Positions 1-8,551 of a DNA stretch of 64,000 nt are shown here, piece by piece; the stretch's first letter is position 1, and each line of letters opens with the position of its first letter. A model generated the notes under the pieces. The model had not been told where the DNA came from. It made no database searches and saw only the letters and a list, made by a program, of their open reading frames with translations. The DNA is from Xenophilus sp. Marseille-Q4582 (GTDB lineage: Bacteria > Pseudomonadota > Gammaproteobacteria > Burkholderiales > Burkholderiaceae_C). Location of the stretch: contig NZ_CAKAKO010000001.1 in assembly GCF_916700565.1 (NCBI RefSeq), positions 1,054,001-1,118,000 of the forward strand. The letters are read 5' to 3'. Position numbers and translations under genes: made by a program.

Positions 1-33
1 TTCGCTGGCTTGGGAGGGGAGGGCGGCGTTCAT
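1..33 (-). CDS. 5' end of a gene cut by the window edge, downstream of the aldolase
   Basis: An ATG on the minus strand opens a frame reading MNAALPSQASE that leaves the window at base 1. An AGGACG stretch lies just upstream as a possible ribosome site. It begins 43 nt after the stop of the aldolase gene and in the same direction, so it would be the next gene of the sugar-acid operon. Only eleven residues are visible, so no function can be assigned. The call rests on position and start signal alone. Confidence 0.4.
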   Translation of the reverse strand, partial: MNAALPSQASE

Positions 34-76
34 GAGGGCGTCCTGTGTGTTCTGGGAAAAAAGGTTGGGGGCTGAT

Positions 77-721
77 TCAGCCTGTGCAAGCCTGCCGCCA
101 GGCAGCGACGAAGCGCAATGCGTCGGCATGCACCTGCGCGGCGGGCTTGCCCGGCTTGTAGAGGGCCGAGCCGATGCCGAAGCCGGCGGCGCCCGCGGCA
201 CGCCAGTTGGCCATGTTCTCGGGGGCGATGCCGCCCACGGGCATCAGCGGCGTTCCTGCCGGCAACACCGCCAGCAGCGCCTTGACCACCGCCGGCGAGG
301 CCAGTTCGGCCGGGAAGAGCTTGAGCCCGGTCGCGCCCGCGGCGAGCGCGCCGAAGGCTTCGGTGGGCGTCATCACGCCGGGCAGGCTGACCAGGCCCAG
401 GTGCGCGCTTTCGCGCACCACGGCGGCCTCGAAGTTGGGCGACACGATCAACTGGCCGCCCGCGCCGTGCACGGCCTGCACCTCGTCGGCGCCCAGCACC
501 GTGCCGGCGCCGACCAGCGCCTGCGCACAGCGCGCGCGCAGCGCCTCGATGCTGCGCAGCGGCTCGGGCGAGTTGAGCGGCACTTCGATGAGCTGGAAGC
601 CGGCGTCGACCAGGGCGGCGCCCACGTCGGGCGCCTCGGCGGGCGTGAGGCCGCGCAGGATCGCGATCAGCGGCAGGTCGCGCATCGCGGCGGAGAAGGC
701 GGTGTGGACAGGGGAGGTCAT
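77..721 (-). CDS. dgoA: 2-dehydro-3-deoxy-6-phosphogalactonate aldolase
   Basis: The 214-residue product is a class I KDPG/KDPGal-type aldolase, cleaving 2-dehydro-3-deoxy-6-phosphogalactonate to pyruvate and glyceraldehyde 3-phosphate. Visible family marks are IAILRG with Arg23, the IEVPLN strand with Glu46 (general base), and the Schiff-base lysine Lys134 in GLKLFPAE. Length matches the family (about 205-215). The start ATG overlaps the stop of the kinase gene by four bases (ATGA), so the two are translationally coupled. The kinase partner favours the galactonate branch over KDPG aldolase of the Entner-Doudoroff pathway. Confidence 0.9.
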   Translation of the reverse strand: MTSPVHTAFSAAMRDLPLIAILRGLTPAEAPDVGAALVDAGFQLIEVPLNSPEPLRSIEALRARCAQALVGAGTVLGADEVQAVHGAGGQLIVSPNFEAAVVRESAHLGLVSLPGVMTPTEAFGALAAGATGLKLFPAELASPAVVKALLAVLPAGTPLMPVGGIAPENMANWRAAGAAGFGIGSALYKPGKPAAQVHADALRFVAAWRQACTG

Positions 722-1623
722 GCGGCGAAAGCAGGTGCAGCCCGGCGGGCCGAATGCAGAGCGTGCGCGCCGGCCCAGGTGGCTTCGGCGCCCAGCACGC
801 GCGTGGGGATGTGCCATGCCTGCAGCGCGAGGGCATAGCGCTGCGTGAGCGCGGCACCGCCCACCAGCACCACGGTGTCCTCGGTGTTCAGCGTTTGCGC
901 GTTCAGCTCCTCGCCGATCAGCAGCCCCGACAGGTAGCTGGCCAGCGATCCTTCGGCCATCTGGTGGAACAGCGCCAGCGTGCGCGCGCCGAAGGCATGG
1001 TGCAGCAGGCCGCCTGCGTGTGCGCGCACACGCTGCACGCCCTGCAGGAAGGCGGCTTCGTCGAGTGGCGCCTCGGCCTGGAGCGTGCGGGCCAGGATCG
1101 AGTGCTGCGCCAGCAGCGCGTAGAACTCGCCCGTCATGAAGGTGTGGAAGCCCCGCACCCGGCCGTCTTGCACGCGCACCCACTTGTTGTGCGTGCCGGG
1201 CAGCACGAACAGGCCGCTGTGCTGGCCCGTGAGCGCCATGGCGCCGAAGATCTGCACTTCCTCGCCGCGCATCACATCGGGCACGCCGTCGTGCGTGTCC
1301 GACAGGCCGGGCACCAGGGCGATGCGGCCCGGTTCGATGGCGAGGATGTGCTGCGCCACGTCCGCCGCATCGGCCGGGCAGGCGCAGTAGGGCGCCTCGA
1401 CCCAGCCCTGGCGGCTGCCCGCCATGCCCGAGATCAGGCAGTGGGCGCCGGGCTCGCGCATCCAGTCGCCGAAGAGCTCGTCGAACACGGCCGGAAAGCC
1501 GCCGGCCGGCACCGTGAGGATGCCGCGCGGCGCGCTGCGCTCCTCGCGCACCTGGCCGGTGGCTTCGTCGATGCGCGCCCCGCGCAGGGAGCTGGTGCCC
1601 CAGTCAACGGCAACAAGGGTCAT
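718..1623 (-). CDS. dgoK: 2-dehydro-3-deoxygalactonokinase
   Basis: The 301-residue protein begins with the nucleotide-binding motif VDWGTSSLRG and carries the DgoK-family sequence throughout (GTHNKW around residue 143, then FMTGEFYALL). It phosphorylates 2-dehydro-3-deoxy-D-galactonate with ATP, giving the substrate of the coupled aldolase. It sits 83 nt after the dehydratase gene and overlaps the aldolase start by 4 nt, so the order is dehydratase, kinase, aldolase. Length and motifs are normal for the family. Confidence 0.9.
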   Translation of the reverse strand: MTLVAVDWGTSSLRGARIDEATGQVREERSAPRGILTVPAGGFPAVFDELFGDWMREPGAHCLISGMAGSRQGWVEAPYCACPADAADVAQHILAIEPGRIALVPGLSDTHDGVPDVMRGEEVQIFGAMALTGQHSGLFVLPGTHNKWVRVQDGRVRGFHTFMTGEFYALLAQHSILARTLQAEAPLDEAAFLQGVQRVRAHAGGLLHHAFGARTLALFHQMAEGSLASYLSGLLIGEELNAQTLNTEDTVVLVGGAALTQRYALALQAWHIPTRVLGAEATWAGAHALHSARRAAPAFAA

Positions 1624-1706
1624 GAAATCGGTCGGTACGAATGCGAAAGCGCACCGCCCGGGCGCGCGATGCGTGGGAAGGCGACGGCGGCGCCCCGCAC
1701 GGCGGC

Positions 1707-3482
1707 TCAGTGATTGTCACGCGGCACGAAGGCCCCGCGCTTGCCCTTCAGGAATGCAAGGTCCGCGCCTTCGTCGGCCTGCAGCACCGTGTCGACGTAG
1801 AGCTTCCAGTAGCCCGATTCGAGCGGCGGCTTCGGCGGCGTCCAGGCCGCGCGGCGGCGCGCCAGTTCCTCGTCGCTCACATACAGGTGCAGGCGGCGGT
1901 TCGGCACGTCCAGCTCCACGAGGTCGCCGTTGCGCACCAGCGCCAGCGGCCCGCCGGCCGCCGCTTCGGGCGCGGTGTGCAGCACCACCGTGCCATAGGC
2001 CGTGCCGCTCATGCGCGCGTCGCTGATGCGCACCATGTCCGTGATGCCCTTGCGCAGCACCTTGGGCGGCAGGGGCATGTTGCCCACCTCGGCCATGCCG
2101 GGGTAGCCCTTGGGGCCGCAGTTCTTGAGCACCAGCACGCAGTGTTCGTCCACGTCCAGGTCCTCGTCGTCGATGCGGGCGTGGAAGTCCTCGATGTCCT
2201 CGAAGACCACGGCGCGGCCCGTGTGGACCATGAGCGCGGGCGTGGCCGCGCTGGGCTTGATGACGGCGCCGCGCGGCGCCAGGTTGCCGCGCAGCACGGC
2301 GATGCCAGCCTTGTCCTTGAAGGGCGCATCGAAGGTCTTGATCACGCGCGGGTCGTGGTTCTGCGCGTCGGCGATGTTCTCGGCCACCGTCTTGCCGCTG
2401 GCCGTGACGATGCCGGTGTGCAGCAGGTGCTGGATCTCCTTCATCACCACGGGCAGGCCGCCCGCGTAGCAGAAGTCTTCCATCAGGTGCTGCCCCGAAG
2501 GCTGCAGGTTCACCAGGCAGGGCATCTCGCTGGCCAGGCGGTCGAAGTCCTCCAACTGCAGCGGCACGCCCAGGCGGCCCGCGATGGCCGTGAGGTGGAT
2601 CACCGCGTTGGTGGAGCCGCCGATGGCCGCCAGCGTGCGGATCGCGTTCTCGAAGGCCTCGCGCGTGAGGATCTGCGAAATCCGGATGTCCTGCTTGACC
2701 ATCTCGACGATGCGCCGGCCCGCCATGCGCGCCAGCACGTTGCGCCGCCCGTCGACGGCCGGGTAGGCCGCGTTGCCCGGCAGGCCGATGCCCAGCGCCT
2801 CGACCATGCTGGCCATGGTGCTGGCGGTGCCCATGGTCATGCAGTGGCCGTGGCTGCGGTGCATGCAGCTCTCGGCCTCGAAGAAGTCCTGCAGCTTGAG
2901 CGTGCCGGCGCGCACCTGCTCGCTCATGCTCCACACGCCGGTGCCGCTGCCCAGCTCCTGCCCGCGCCACTTGCCGTTGAGCATGGGCCCGCCGGAAACG
3001 CCGATGGTCGGCAGGTCGGCGCTGGACGCGCCCATCAGCAGCGAGGGCGTGGTCTTGTCGCAGCCCATGAGCAGCACCACGCCGTCGACCGGGTTGCCGC
3101 GGATGCTCTCTTCCACGTCCATGCTCGCGAGGTTGCGGTACAGCATGGCGGTGGGGCGCAGCAGCGTCTCGCCCAGGCTCATGACCGGGAACTCGAGCGG
3201 GAAGCCACCGGCCTCGTACACGCCGATCTTCACCTGCTCGGCCAGCGTGCGGAAGTGACTGTTGCAGGGCGTCAGCTCGCTGAAGGTGTTGCAGATGCCG
3301 ATGACCGGCCGGCCGTCGAACTGGTCGTGCGGCACGCCCTTGCCCTTGACCCAGCTGCGGTAGGCAAAGCCGTCCCGGTCCTGGCGGCCGAACCACTGCT
3401 GGCTGCGCAGCGCGCGCGGCTTCGCATCCTGCGCGGTGCCGCCTTTCCCATCCTTGTCTCTTGCATCATCGTGCTGGTTCAT
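1707..3482 (-). CDS. IlvD/Edd-family sugar-acid dehydratase
   Basis: The 591-residue protein belongs to the IlvD/Edd dehydratases, which remove water from aldonic acids to give 2-keto-3-deoxy acids with an Fe-S cluster and Mg. Likely cluster cysteines are Cys64 (GICNTFSE), Cys141 (GCDKTTP) and Cys214 (HGHCMTMG). Lys143 fits the carboxylated lysine known from L-arabinonate dehydratase. I start at 3482 because GAGGAA lies eight bases upstream; an in-frame extension of nine residues is possible. Clustering with dgoK and dgoA suggests galactonate, but arabonate or xylonate cannot be excluded from sequence alone. Confidence 0.88.
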   Translation of the reverse strand: MNQHDDARDKDGKGGTAQDAKPRALRSQQWFGRQDRDGFAYRSWVKGKGVPHDQFDGRPVIGICNTFSELTPCNSHFRTLAEQVKIGVYEAGGFPLEFPVMSLGETLLRPTAMLYRNLASMDVEESIRGNPVDGVVLLMGCDKTTPSLLMGASSADLPTIGVSGGPMLNGKWRGQELGSGTGVWSMSEQVRAGTLKLQDFFEAESCMHRSHGHCMTMGTASTMASMVEALGIGLPGNAAYPAVDGRRNVLARMAGRRIVEMVKQDIRISQILTREAFENAIRTLAAIGGSTNAVIHLTAIAGRLGVPLQLEDFDRLASEMPCLVNLQPSGQHLMEDFCYAGGLPVVMKEIQHLLHTGIVTASGKTVAENIADAQNHDPRVIKTFDAPFKDKAGIAVLRGNLAPRGAVIKPSAATPALMVHTGRAVVFEDIEDFHARIDDEDLDVDEHCVLVLKNCGPKGYPGMAEVGNMPLPPKVLRKGITDMVRISDARMSGTAYGTVVLHTAPEAAAGGPLALVRNGDLVELDVPNRRLHLYVSDEELARRRAAWTPPKPPLESGYWKLYVDTVLQADEGADLAFLKGKRGAFVPRDNH

Positions 3483-3512
3483 TGGGGAAATTCCTCGGTT
3501 GTCAAACATATT

Positions 3513-3525
3513 ATGGTCATACGAT
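3513..3525. promoter_or_regulatory. Putative FadR/GntR-family operator in the divergent promoter
   Basis: The 13 bases ATGGTCATACGAT fit the GntR/FadR-subfamily pattern ATNGTNNNACNAT at every fixed position. They lie in the 68-bp gap between the dehydratase (minus strand) and the regulator (plus strand), in a short AT-rich stretch. The regulator encoded alongside is the natural ligand-responsive repressor. Binding is inferred, not shown. Confidence 0.55.
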
Positions 3526-3550
3526 TGAAACCGATTTCTCAGTGCAAACC

Positions 3551-4300
3551 ATGACCATCCGCAACGTCCACGGCAGCACGGTCGACCGCATCGGCGGCGA
3601 CATCGTCGCGGGGCGTTATGCGCCCGGCAGCAGCATCCCGCCCGAGCCTCTGCTGTGCGAAGAACTGGGCGTGAGCCGCACCGTGGTGCGCGAGGCCGTG
3701 AAATCGCTGATCGCCAAGGGCCTGATCAGCAGCGGGCCCAAGGTGGGCACGCGCGTGCTGCCGCCCGACCAGTGGAACTGGTTCGATGCCGACGTGATCG
3801 TGTGGCAGACGCGCGTGGGCCTGTCGCCCGACTTCCTGCGCGACCTGCAGGACCTGCGCCGCGCCGTGGAGCCGGCCGCCGTGCGGCTGGCGGCCGAGCG
3901 CGCCACGGACGAGGACATCGCCGGCATGGAGGCCGCCTATGCGCTCATGAAGGACGCCATCGAGTTCGGCGGCGACTACGTCACGCCCGACCTGCGCTTC
4001 CACCAGGGCCTGATCGCGGCCAGCCACAACCGCATGCTGGTGCAGATGAGCCGCGCGCTGGCCGCGCTGCTGCGCACCAGTTTCGAGATTTCCACGCGCC
4101 GCAAGGGCGGGCCGGCGGGCTCGCTGCCGCTGCACCGTGCCGTGCTCGACGCCGTGATCGCGCGCAAGCCCGACCGCGCCGAGAAGGCCATCCGCGTGCT
4201 GATCGACGGCGCGCGCGAGGACATCGACACCGTGCTGGCCTCGGGCAAGCGCCTGCCGCAGATCCACGCGCCACCCCGGCGCATCCGCGCGGTGGCCTGA
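3551..4300 (+). CDS. FadR-subfamily GntR transcriptional regulator (FCD domain)
   Basis: This 249-residue regulator has an N-terminal winged helix (LCEELGVSRTVVREAVKSL, about residues 32-50, followed by the GTRVLP wing) and a C-terminal all-helical FCD domain with the metal-ligand pattern DLRFH and later SHN. FadR-type proteins with FCD domains usually repress sugar-acid catabolic genes and release DNA when the acid binds. It is divergent from the dehydratase operon and 66 nt upstream of the TRAP genes, so it probably controls both. An upstream in-frame extension would overlap the divergent promoter and is rejected. Confidence 0.9.
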   Translation: MTIRNVHGSTVDRIGGDIVAGRYAPGSSIPPEPLLCEELGVSRTVVREAVKSLIAKGLISSGPKVGTRVLPPDQWNWFDADVIVWQTRVGLSPDFLRDLQDLRRAVEPAAVRLAAERATDEDIAGMEAAYALMKDAIEFGGDYVTPDLRFHQGLIAASHNRMLVQMSRALAALLRTSFEISTRRKGGPAGSLPLHRAVLDAVIARKPDRAEKAIRVLIDGAREDIDTVLASGKRLPQIHAPPRRIRAVA

Positions 4301-4366
4301 GCCCACCGTCGACCGAGCCCGCGCGCAGACGCGGCCCCCGCACAAGAGCAAGGAGACAGGACAACG

Positions 4367-4921
4367 ATGAAACGTGCCATCGACGCATTCTTCCGGTTGC
4401 TGGAGTTCCTGGTCGTGGTCTGCATGGCCGCCATGGTCGTCATGGTCTTCGGCAACGTGGTGCTGCGCTACGGCTTCAACTCGGGCATCACGGTGTCCGA
4501 CGAGATGTCGCGCTACTGCTTCATCTGGCTCACCTACATCGGCGCCATGGTGGCCATGCGCGACGGCGCGCACCTGGGCGTGGACACGCTGATCCGCCGC
4601 CTGCCGCGGTTGGGCCGCAAGCTCTGCTTCGCCGTCAACCAGCTGCTCATGCTGTTTTGCAACGTGCTCTTCTTCATGGGCACCTTCGAGATGCACGAGC
4701 TACAGCGCACCAACATCTCGCCCGTGGTCGGCATCTCGATGATCTGGGTCTACGGCATCGGCTACATCGTGGCCGTGGTGATGGGGCTCATGAACCTGCA
4801 CCGCCTGTGGCTGCTGTTCACGAACCGGCTCAGCGACGAACAGCTGGTGCAGGTGATGGAATCCGAGGACAACGCGCCCGAGGAAGCGGGCACCGTGGCC
4901 ACGCCGGGGAGTGCACGATGA
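4367..4921 (+). CDS. dctQ: TRAP transporter small permease (DctQ type)
   Basis: The 184-residue membrane protein has four hydrophobic segments (about residues 15-35, 50-70, 90-110 and 125-150) and the DctQ-like pattern FGNVVLRYGF then SDEMSRYCFIWLTYIGA. It forms the small membrane subunit that joins the large permease in importing an organic or sugar acid with Na+. AAGGAGACAGG precedes the ATG. The stop overlaps the next start as ATGA, coupling the two permease subunits. Confidence 0.92.
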   Translation: MKRAIDAFFRLLEFLVVVCMAAMVVMVFGNVVLRYGFNSGITVSDEMSRYCFIWLTYIGAMVAMRDGAHLGVDTLIRRLPRLGRKLCFAVNQLLMLFCNVLFFMGTFEMHELQRTNISPVVGISMIWVYGIGYIVAVVMGLMNLHRLWLLFTNRLSDEQLVQVMESEDNAPEEAGTVATPGSAR

Positions 4922-6219
4922 CCGTCACGATCTTCGTCGTCTCGCTGCTGGCCGCCATGGCCATCGGCATGCCCATCGCCTATGCGCTGCTGGTGTGCGG
5001 GGTGTCGCTGATGGGCTGGCTCGCCTTCACCGGCGTGCTGCCGGCCTTCGACAGCCAGATCATCGCGCAGCGCTTCGTCGACGGCGCCGACAACTTCCCG
5101 CTGCTGGCCGTGCCCTTCTTCCTCCTGGCCGGCGAGTTCATGAACGCGGGCGGCCTGTCGCGGCGCATCGTCGAGATGGCCGTGGCCTGGGTGGGCCACT
5201 TCCGCGGCGGCCTGGGCTACGTGGCCGTGGTGGCGGCCATCATCATGGCGGCCATCTCCGGGTCGGCCGTGGCCGACACGGCCGCGCTGGCCGCGCTCAT
5301 GATCCCGATGATGAACCGTGCGGGCTACGACACCAAGCGCTCGGCGGGCCTGATCGCGGCCGGCGGCATCATCGCGCCGGTGATCCCGCCCTCCATCGGG
5401 CTCATCGTGTTCGGCGTGGCGGCCAACGTCTCGATCACCAAGCTCTTCCTGGCCGGCATCGTGCCCGGCATCCTGATGGGCCTGGCCATCGGCATCACCT
5501 GGTGGATCGTGGCCCGACGCGACAAGGTGCCGCCCGCGCCGCGGGTGGCCTGGGGCGAGCGCCTGCGCGTCACCGGCCGCGGCAGCCTGGCGCTGTTCCT
5601 GCCGGTGCTGATCATCGGCGGCATGAAGATGGGCCTGTTCACCCCCACCGAGGCCGCCGTGGTCGCCGCCGTCTATGCGCTGGTGGTGGGCATGTTCGTC
5701 TACGGCGAGCTCAAGGTGTCGATGCTCTACCGCCTCACGCTGGCGGCGGGCAAGACCACGGCCGTGGTCATGTTCCTGGTCGCGGCGGCCATGGTCAGCG
5801 CCTGGCTCATCACGGTGGCCGACATCCCGGGCGAGGTGGCCAGGATGCTCGAGCCCTTCATGGACAACCGCATGCTGCTGATGTTCGTGATCATGGTGCT
5901 CATCGTGATCGTGGGCACCGCGCTGGACTTCACGCCCACGGTGCTGATCCTCACGCCGGTGCTGATGCCGGTGGTGCTCAAGGCGGGCATCGACCCGGTC
6001 TACTTCGGCGTGATGTTCATCATCAACAACGCCATCGGCCTGATCACGCCGCCGGTGGGCACGGTGCTCAACGTGGTGTGCGGCGTCTCGCGCATCACGA
6101 TGGACGATGCCTTCAAGGGCGTGATGCCCTTCTTCATCGCGCACCTGCTCGTTCTGTTCCTGATGGTCCTGTTCCCGCAGATCGTGACCGTTCCGCTCTC
6201 GTGGTGGATGGCGCGGTAG
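4918..6219 (+). CDS. dctM: TRAP transporter large permease (DctM type)
   Basis: The 433-residue protein is almost wholly hydrophobic with about twelve membrane segments. It has the DctM-family stretches LLAVPFFLLAGEFMNAGG (near residue 62), ISGSAVADTAALAALMIPMM and GLITPPVGTVLN. It is the ion-coupled transport channel of a TRAP system. The start is fixed by the 4-nt overlap with the small permease and by the conserved N-terminus. Together with its neighbours it should import the acid metabolised by the adjacent enzymes. Confidence 0.93.
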   Translation: MTVTIFVVSLLAAMAIGMPIAYALLVCGVSLMGWLAFTGVLPAFDSQIIAQRFVDGADNFPLLAVPFFLLAGEFMNAGGLSRRIVEMAVAWVGHFRGGLGYVAVVAAIIMAAISGSAVADTAALAALMIPMMNRAGYDTKRSAGLIAAGGIIAPVIPPSIGLIVFGVAANVSITKLFLAGIVPGILMGLAIGITWWIVARRDKVPPAPRVAWGERLRVTGRGSLALFLPVLIIGGMKMGLFTPTEAAVVAAVYALVVGMFVYGELKVSMLYRLTLAAGKTTAVVMFLVAAAMVSAWLITVADIPGEVARMLEPFMDNRMLLMFVIMVLIVIVGTALDFTPTVLILTPVLMPVVLKAGIDPVYFGVMFIINNAIGLITPPVGTVLNVVCGVSRITMDDAFKGVMPFFIAHLLVLFLMVLFPQIVTVPLSWWMAR

Positions 6220-6249
6220 TTCCCACCCCCGCAAGCAAGGAGACAAGAG

Positions 6250-7257
6250 ATGTTGAACCGCAGAACCTTCACGGCCGCCGTGGCCGGCTCGGGCCTCGCG
6301 CTGGGCATGCCCGCACTGGCCCAGTTCAGCGAACGGACGATCAAGTTCACCAACGGCGTGAACGAGGACCACCCGGTCGGCGTCGGCGTCAAGAAGATGC
6401 AGGAGATCCTGGCCGCCAAGACCGGCGGCAAGATGAAGATCGCGGCCTTCTGGGGCGGCGCGGCGGGCGGCGACCTGCAGGCCACCCAGGCGCTGCGCGC
6501 GGGCACGCAGGAGATGGTGTGCACCTCCAGCTCGCCGCTGGTGGGCATCGTCAAGGAACTGGGCGTGTTCGACCTGCCTTTCCTCTTCAACAACGAGAAG
6601 GAAGCCGACGCCGTGCTCGACGGCCCGGCGGGCGAGTACTTCAACAAGAAGCTCGAAGCCGCGGGCCTGATCAACCTGGCCTACTGGGAGAACGGCTTTC
6701 GCAACCTCACCAACAGCAAGCGCCCCATCAACAAGGTGGAGGACTTCGAGGGCGTGAAGGTGCGGGTGATGCAGAACAACATCTTCCTGGACTCCTTCAA
6801 GACCCTGGGCACGAACGCCGTGCCGATGGCCTTCGGCGAGGTGTTCACCGCGCTGGAGACGCGCACCATCGACGGCCAGGAGAACCCCTTCGTGACCATC
6901 GAGACCTCCAAGTTCTTCGAGGTGCAGAAGTACCTGAGCGTGACGCGCCATGCCTACACGCCCTTCCTGGTGCTCTACAGCAAGAAGCTGTGGGACGGCC
7001 TCAAGCCCGAGGAGCAGGCCGTGCTGCGCGAAGCGGCCAAGGAAGGCCAGAAGGTGCAGCGCCAGGCCAACCGCGACCTCAATGCGAGGTCGCTGGAAAC
7101 ACTGAAGAAGTCGCTGCAGGTCAACGAGATCAGCCCGGCCGAGCAGAAGCGCATGCTGGACAGGGTCAAGCCGGTGTACGACAAGAACGTGGCCACCATC
7201 GGCGCCGAGGCGGTGAAGGTGGTGATGGACGAGCTCAAGAAGGTGCGCGGCGGCTGA
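6250..7257 (+). CDS. dctP: TRAP transporter periplasmic solute-binding protein (DctP type)
   Basis: The 335-residue protein starts with a cleavable signal of twin-arginine look (NRRTFTAAVAG, then ALAQ) and continues as a DctP-fold binding protein, with family features such as FDLPFLFNN, YWENGFRNLTN and the GQENP segment near residue 217. It captures the substrate in the periplasm and delivers it to the two permeases encoded directly upstream. AAGGAGACAAGAG lies before the ATG. A strong hairpin terminator follows 18 nt after the stop. Confidence 0.93.
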   Translation: MLNRRTFTAAVAGSGLALGMPALAQFSERTIKFTNGVNEDHPVGVGVKKMQEILAAKTGGKMKIAAFWGGAAGGDLQATQALRAGTQEMVCTSSSPLVGIVKELGVFDLPFLFNNEKEADAVLDGPAGEYFNKKLEAAGLINLAYWENGFRNLTNSKRPINKVEDFEGVKVRVMQNNIFLDSFKTLGTNAVPMAFGEVFTALETRTIDGQENPFVTIETSKFFEVQKYLSVTRHAYTPFLVLYSKKLWDGLKPEEQAVLREAAKEGQKVQRQANRDLNARSLETLKKSLQVNEISPAEQKRMLDRVKPVYDKNVATIGAEAVKVVMDELKKVRGG

Positions 7258-7274
7258 GCGGCTGCGGCGCCCCG

Positions 7275-7302
7275 GGCCGCATCTTCGGATGCGGCCTTTT
7301 TT
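7275..7302 (+). terminator. Intrinsic terminator after the TRAP genes
   Basis: A perfect nine-base-pair stem (GGCCGCATC pairing with GATGCGGCC) closes on a UUCG tetraloop and is followed by six T residues. It lies between the solute-binding gene and the downstream dehydratase gene of the same direction. It should reduce or attenuate read-through into that gene. Confidence 0.85.
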
Positions 7303-7326
7303 CTTGTCCCCGAGCACGAGTGCCCC

Positions 7327-8526
7327 ATGAAGATCACGCAAGTCGAAACCATCCGCCTCGGCGAGTTCCCGAACATCCTGTGGGTACGCCTGCACACCGA
7401 CGAAGGGCTGGTCGGGCTGGGCGAAACCTTCATGGGTGCTGCCGCCGTGGAGGCCTACCTGCACGAGTGGGCCGCGCCCAAGCTGCTGGGCGCCGACCCG
7501 CTGGCCATCGAGGCGCGCAACCGCGACCTGACCGGCTACCTGGGCTGGCGCGGCTCGGGCGTGGAAACGCGCGGCAATTCGGCCGTGGACATCGCGCTGT
7601 GGGACCTGTTCGGCAAGGCGGCCGGCATGCCGGTGCACACGGCGCTGGGCGGCAGGAGCCGCGACGCCATCCGCATCTACAACACCTGCGCGGGCTACCA
7701 GTACGTGCGCAGCACGGCCAACCAGAGCACGTCGAACTGGGGGCTGGGCAACCACGCCGGTCCCTACGAAGACCTGCAGGGCTTCCTGCACCATGCCGAC
7801 GAGCTGGCCGAGTCGCTGCTCTGCGAAGGCGTGACGGCCATGAAGATCTGGCCCTTCGACCCGGCGGCCGAGAAGAGCCACGGCCAGTACATCAGCCCCG
7901 AAGACCTGGACCTGGCGCTGGAACCTTTTCGCAAGATCCGCAAGGCCGTGGGTAACAAGATGGACATCATGGTCGAGTTCCACAGCCTGTGGCGCCTGCC
8001 CATGGCGCAGAAGATCGCGCGCGCCCTGCAGGAGTTCGACACCTTCTGGCACGAGGACGCGATCCGCATGGACAGCCTGGACCTGCTCAAGCAATACGCG
8101 GTCGACTGCAAGGCGCTGGTCTGCGCGAGCGAGACGCTGAGCTACAAGTGGGGCTTCAAGGACTACCTGCAGACCGGCGTGGCGGGCGTCGCCATGCTGG
8201 ACCTGAGCTGGTGCGGCGGCCTCACCGAGGCGCGCAAGATCGCCGCCATGGCCGATGCCTGGCAGCTGCCCGTGGCGCCGCACGACTGCACCGGCCCCGT
8301 GGTGTGGGCCGCCTCCACGCACCTGAGCCTGCACGCGCCCAATGCGCTGATCCAGGAGAGCGTGCGGGCCTTCTACACGGGCTGGTACAAGGAACTGGTG
8401 ACCGAGCTGCCGATCGTGGAGCGGGGCATGATCCGTGTGAACGACAAGCCGGGCCTAGGGCTGGAGCTGCTGCCCGATCTGCACAAGCGCAAGGATGCGG
8501 TGGTGCGGGTGTCGACGCCGTCTTGA
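7327..8526 (+). CDS. Enolase-superfamily (mandelate racemase/muconate lactonizing type) sugar-acid dehydratase
   Basis: The 399-residue protein has the two-domain MR/MLE fold: a capping domain (to about residue 125) and a TIM barrel. Probable metal ligands are Glu217 (in VEFHSLW), Glu243 (WHEDA) and Glu269 (CASET). His219 and His319 (APHD) are placed like the acid/base histidines of D-galactonate dehydratase, although the first ligand here is Glu rather than Asp. It should dehydrate an aldonic acid to a 2-keto-3-deoxy acid. It lies 24 nt beyond a terminator, so it may have partly separate expression. The exact substrate is not resolved. Confidence 0.85.
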   Translation: MKITQVETIRLGEFPNILWVRLHTDEGLVGLGETFMGAAAVEAYLHEWAAPKLLGADPLAIEARNRDLTGYLGWRGSGVETRGNSAVDIALWDLFGKAAGMPVHTALGGRSRDAIRIYNTCAGYQYVRSTANQSTSNWGLGNHAGPYEDLQGFLHHADELAESLLCEGVTAMKIWPFDPAAEKSHGQYISPEDLDLALEPFRKIRKAVGNKMDIMVEFHSLWRLPMAQKIARALQEFDTFWHEDAIRMDSLDLLKQYAVDCKALVCASETLSYKWGFKDYLQTGVAGVAMLDLSWCGGLTEARKIAAMADAWQLPVAPHDCTGPVVWAASTHLSLHAPNALIQESVRAFYTGWYKELVTELPIVERGMIRVNDKPGLGLELLPDLHKRKDAVVRVSTPS

Positions 8527-8551
8527 GGTGGTGGTTCCCCGGGTGGGGGCC

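Noticed and set aside
3461-3550. Extended N-terminus for the FadR-type regulator.
   Set aside because: It would run through the divergent promoter and operator, and has no family similarity. The ATG at 3551 gives the conserved regulator length.
4762-8334. Open frame of 1190 codons on the minus strand opposite the TRAP and dehydratase genes.
   Set aside because: It lies antisense to well-supported genes, is rich in His/Arg/Gly/Ala in the way GC-rich shadow frames are, and has no domain pattern.
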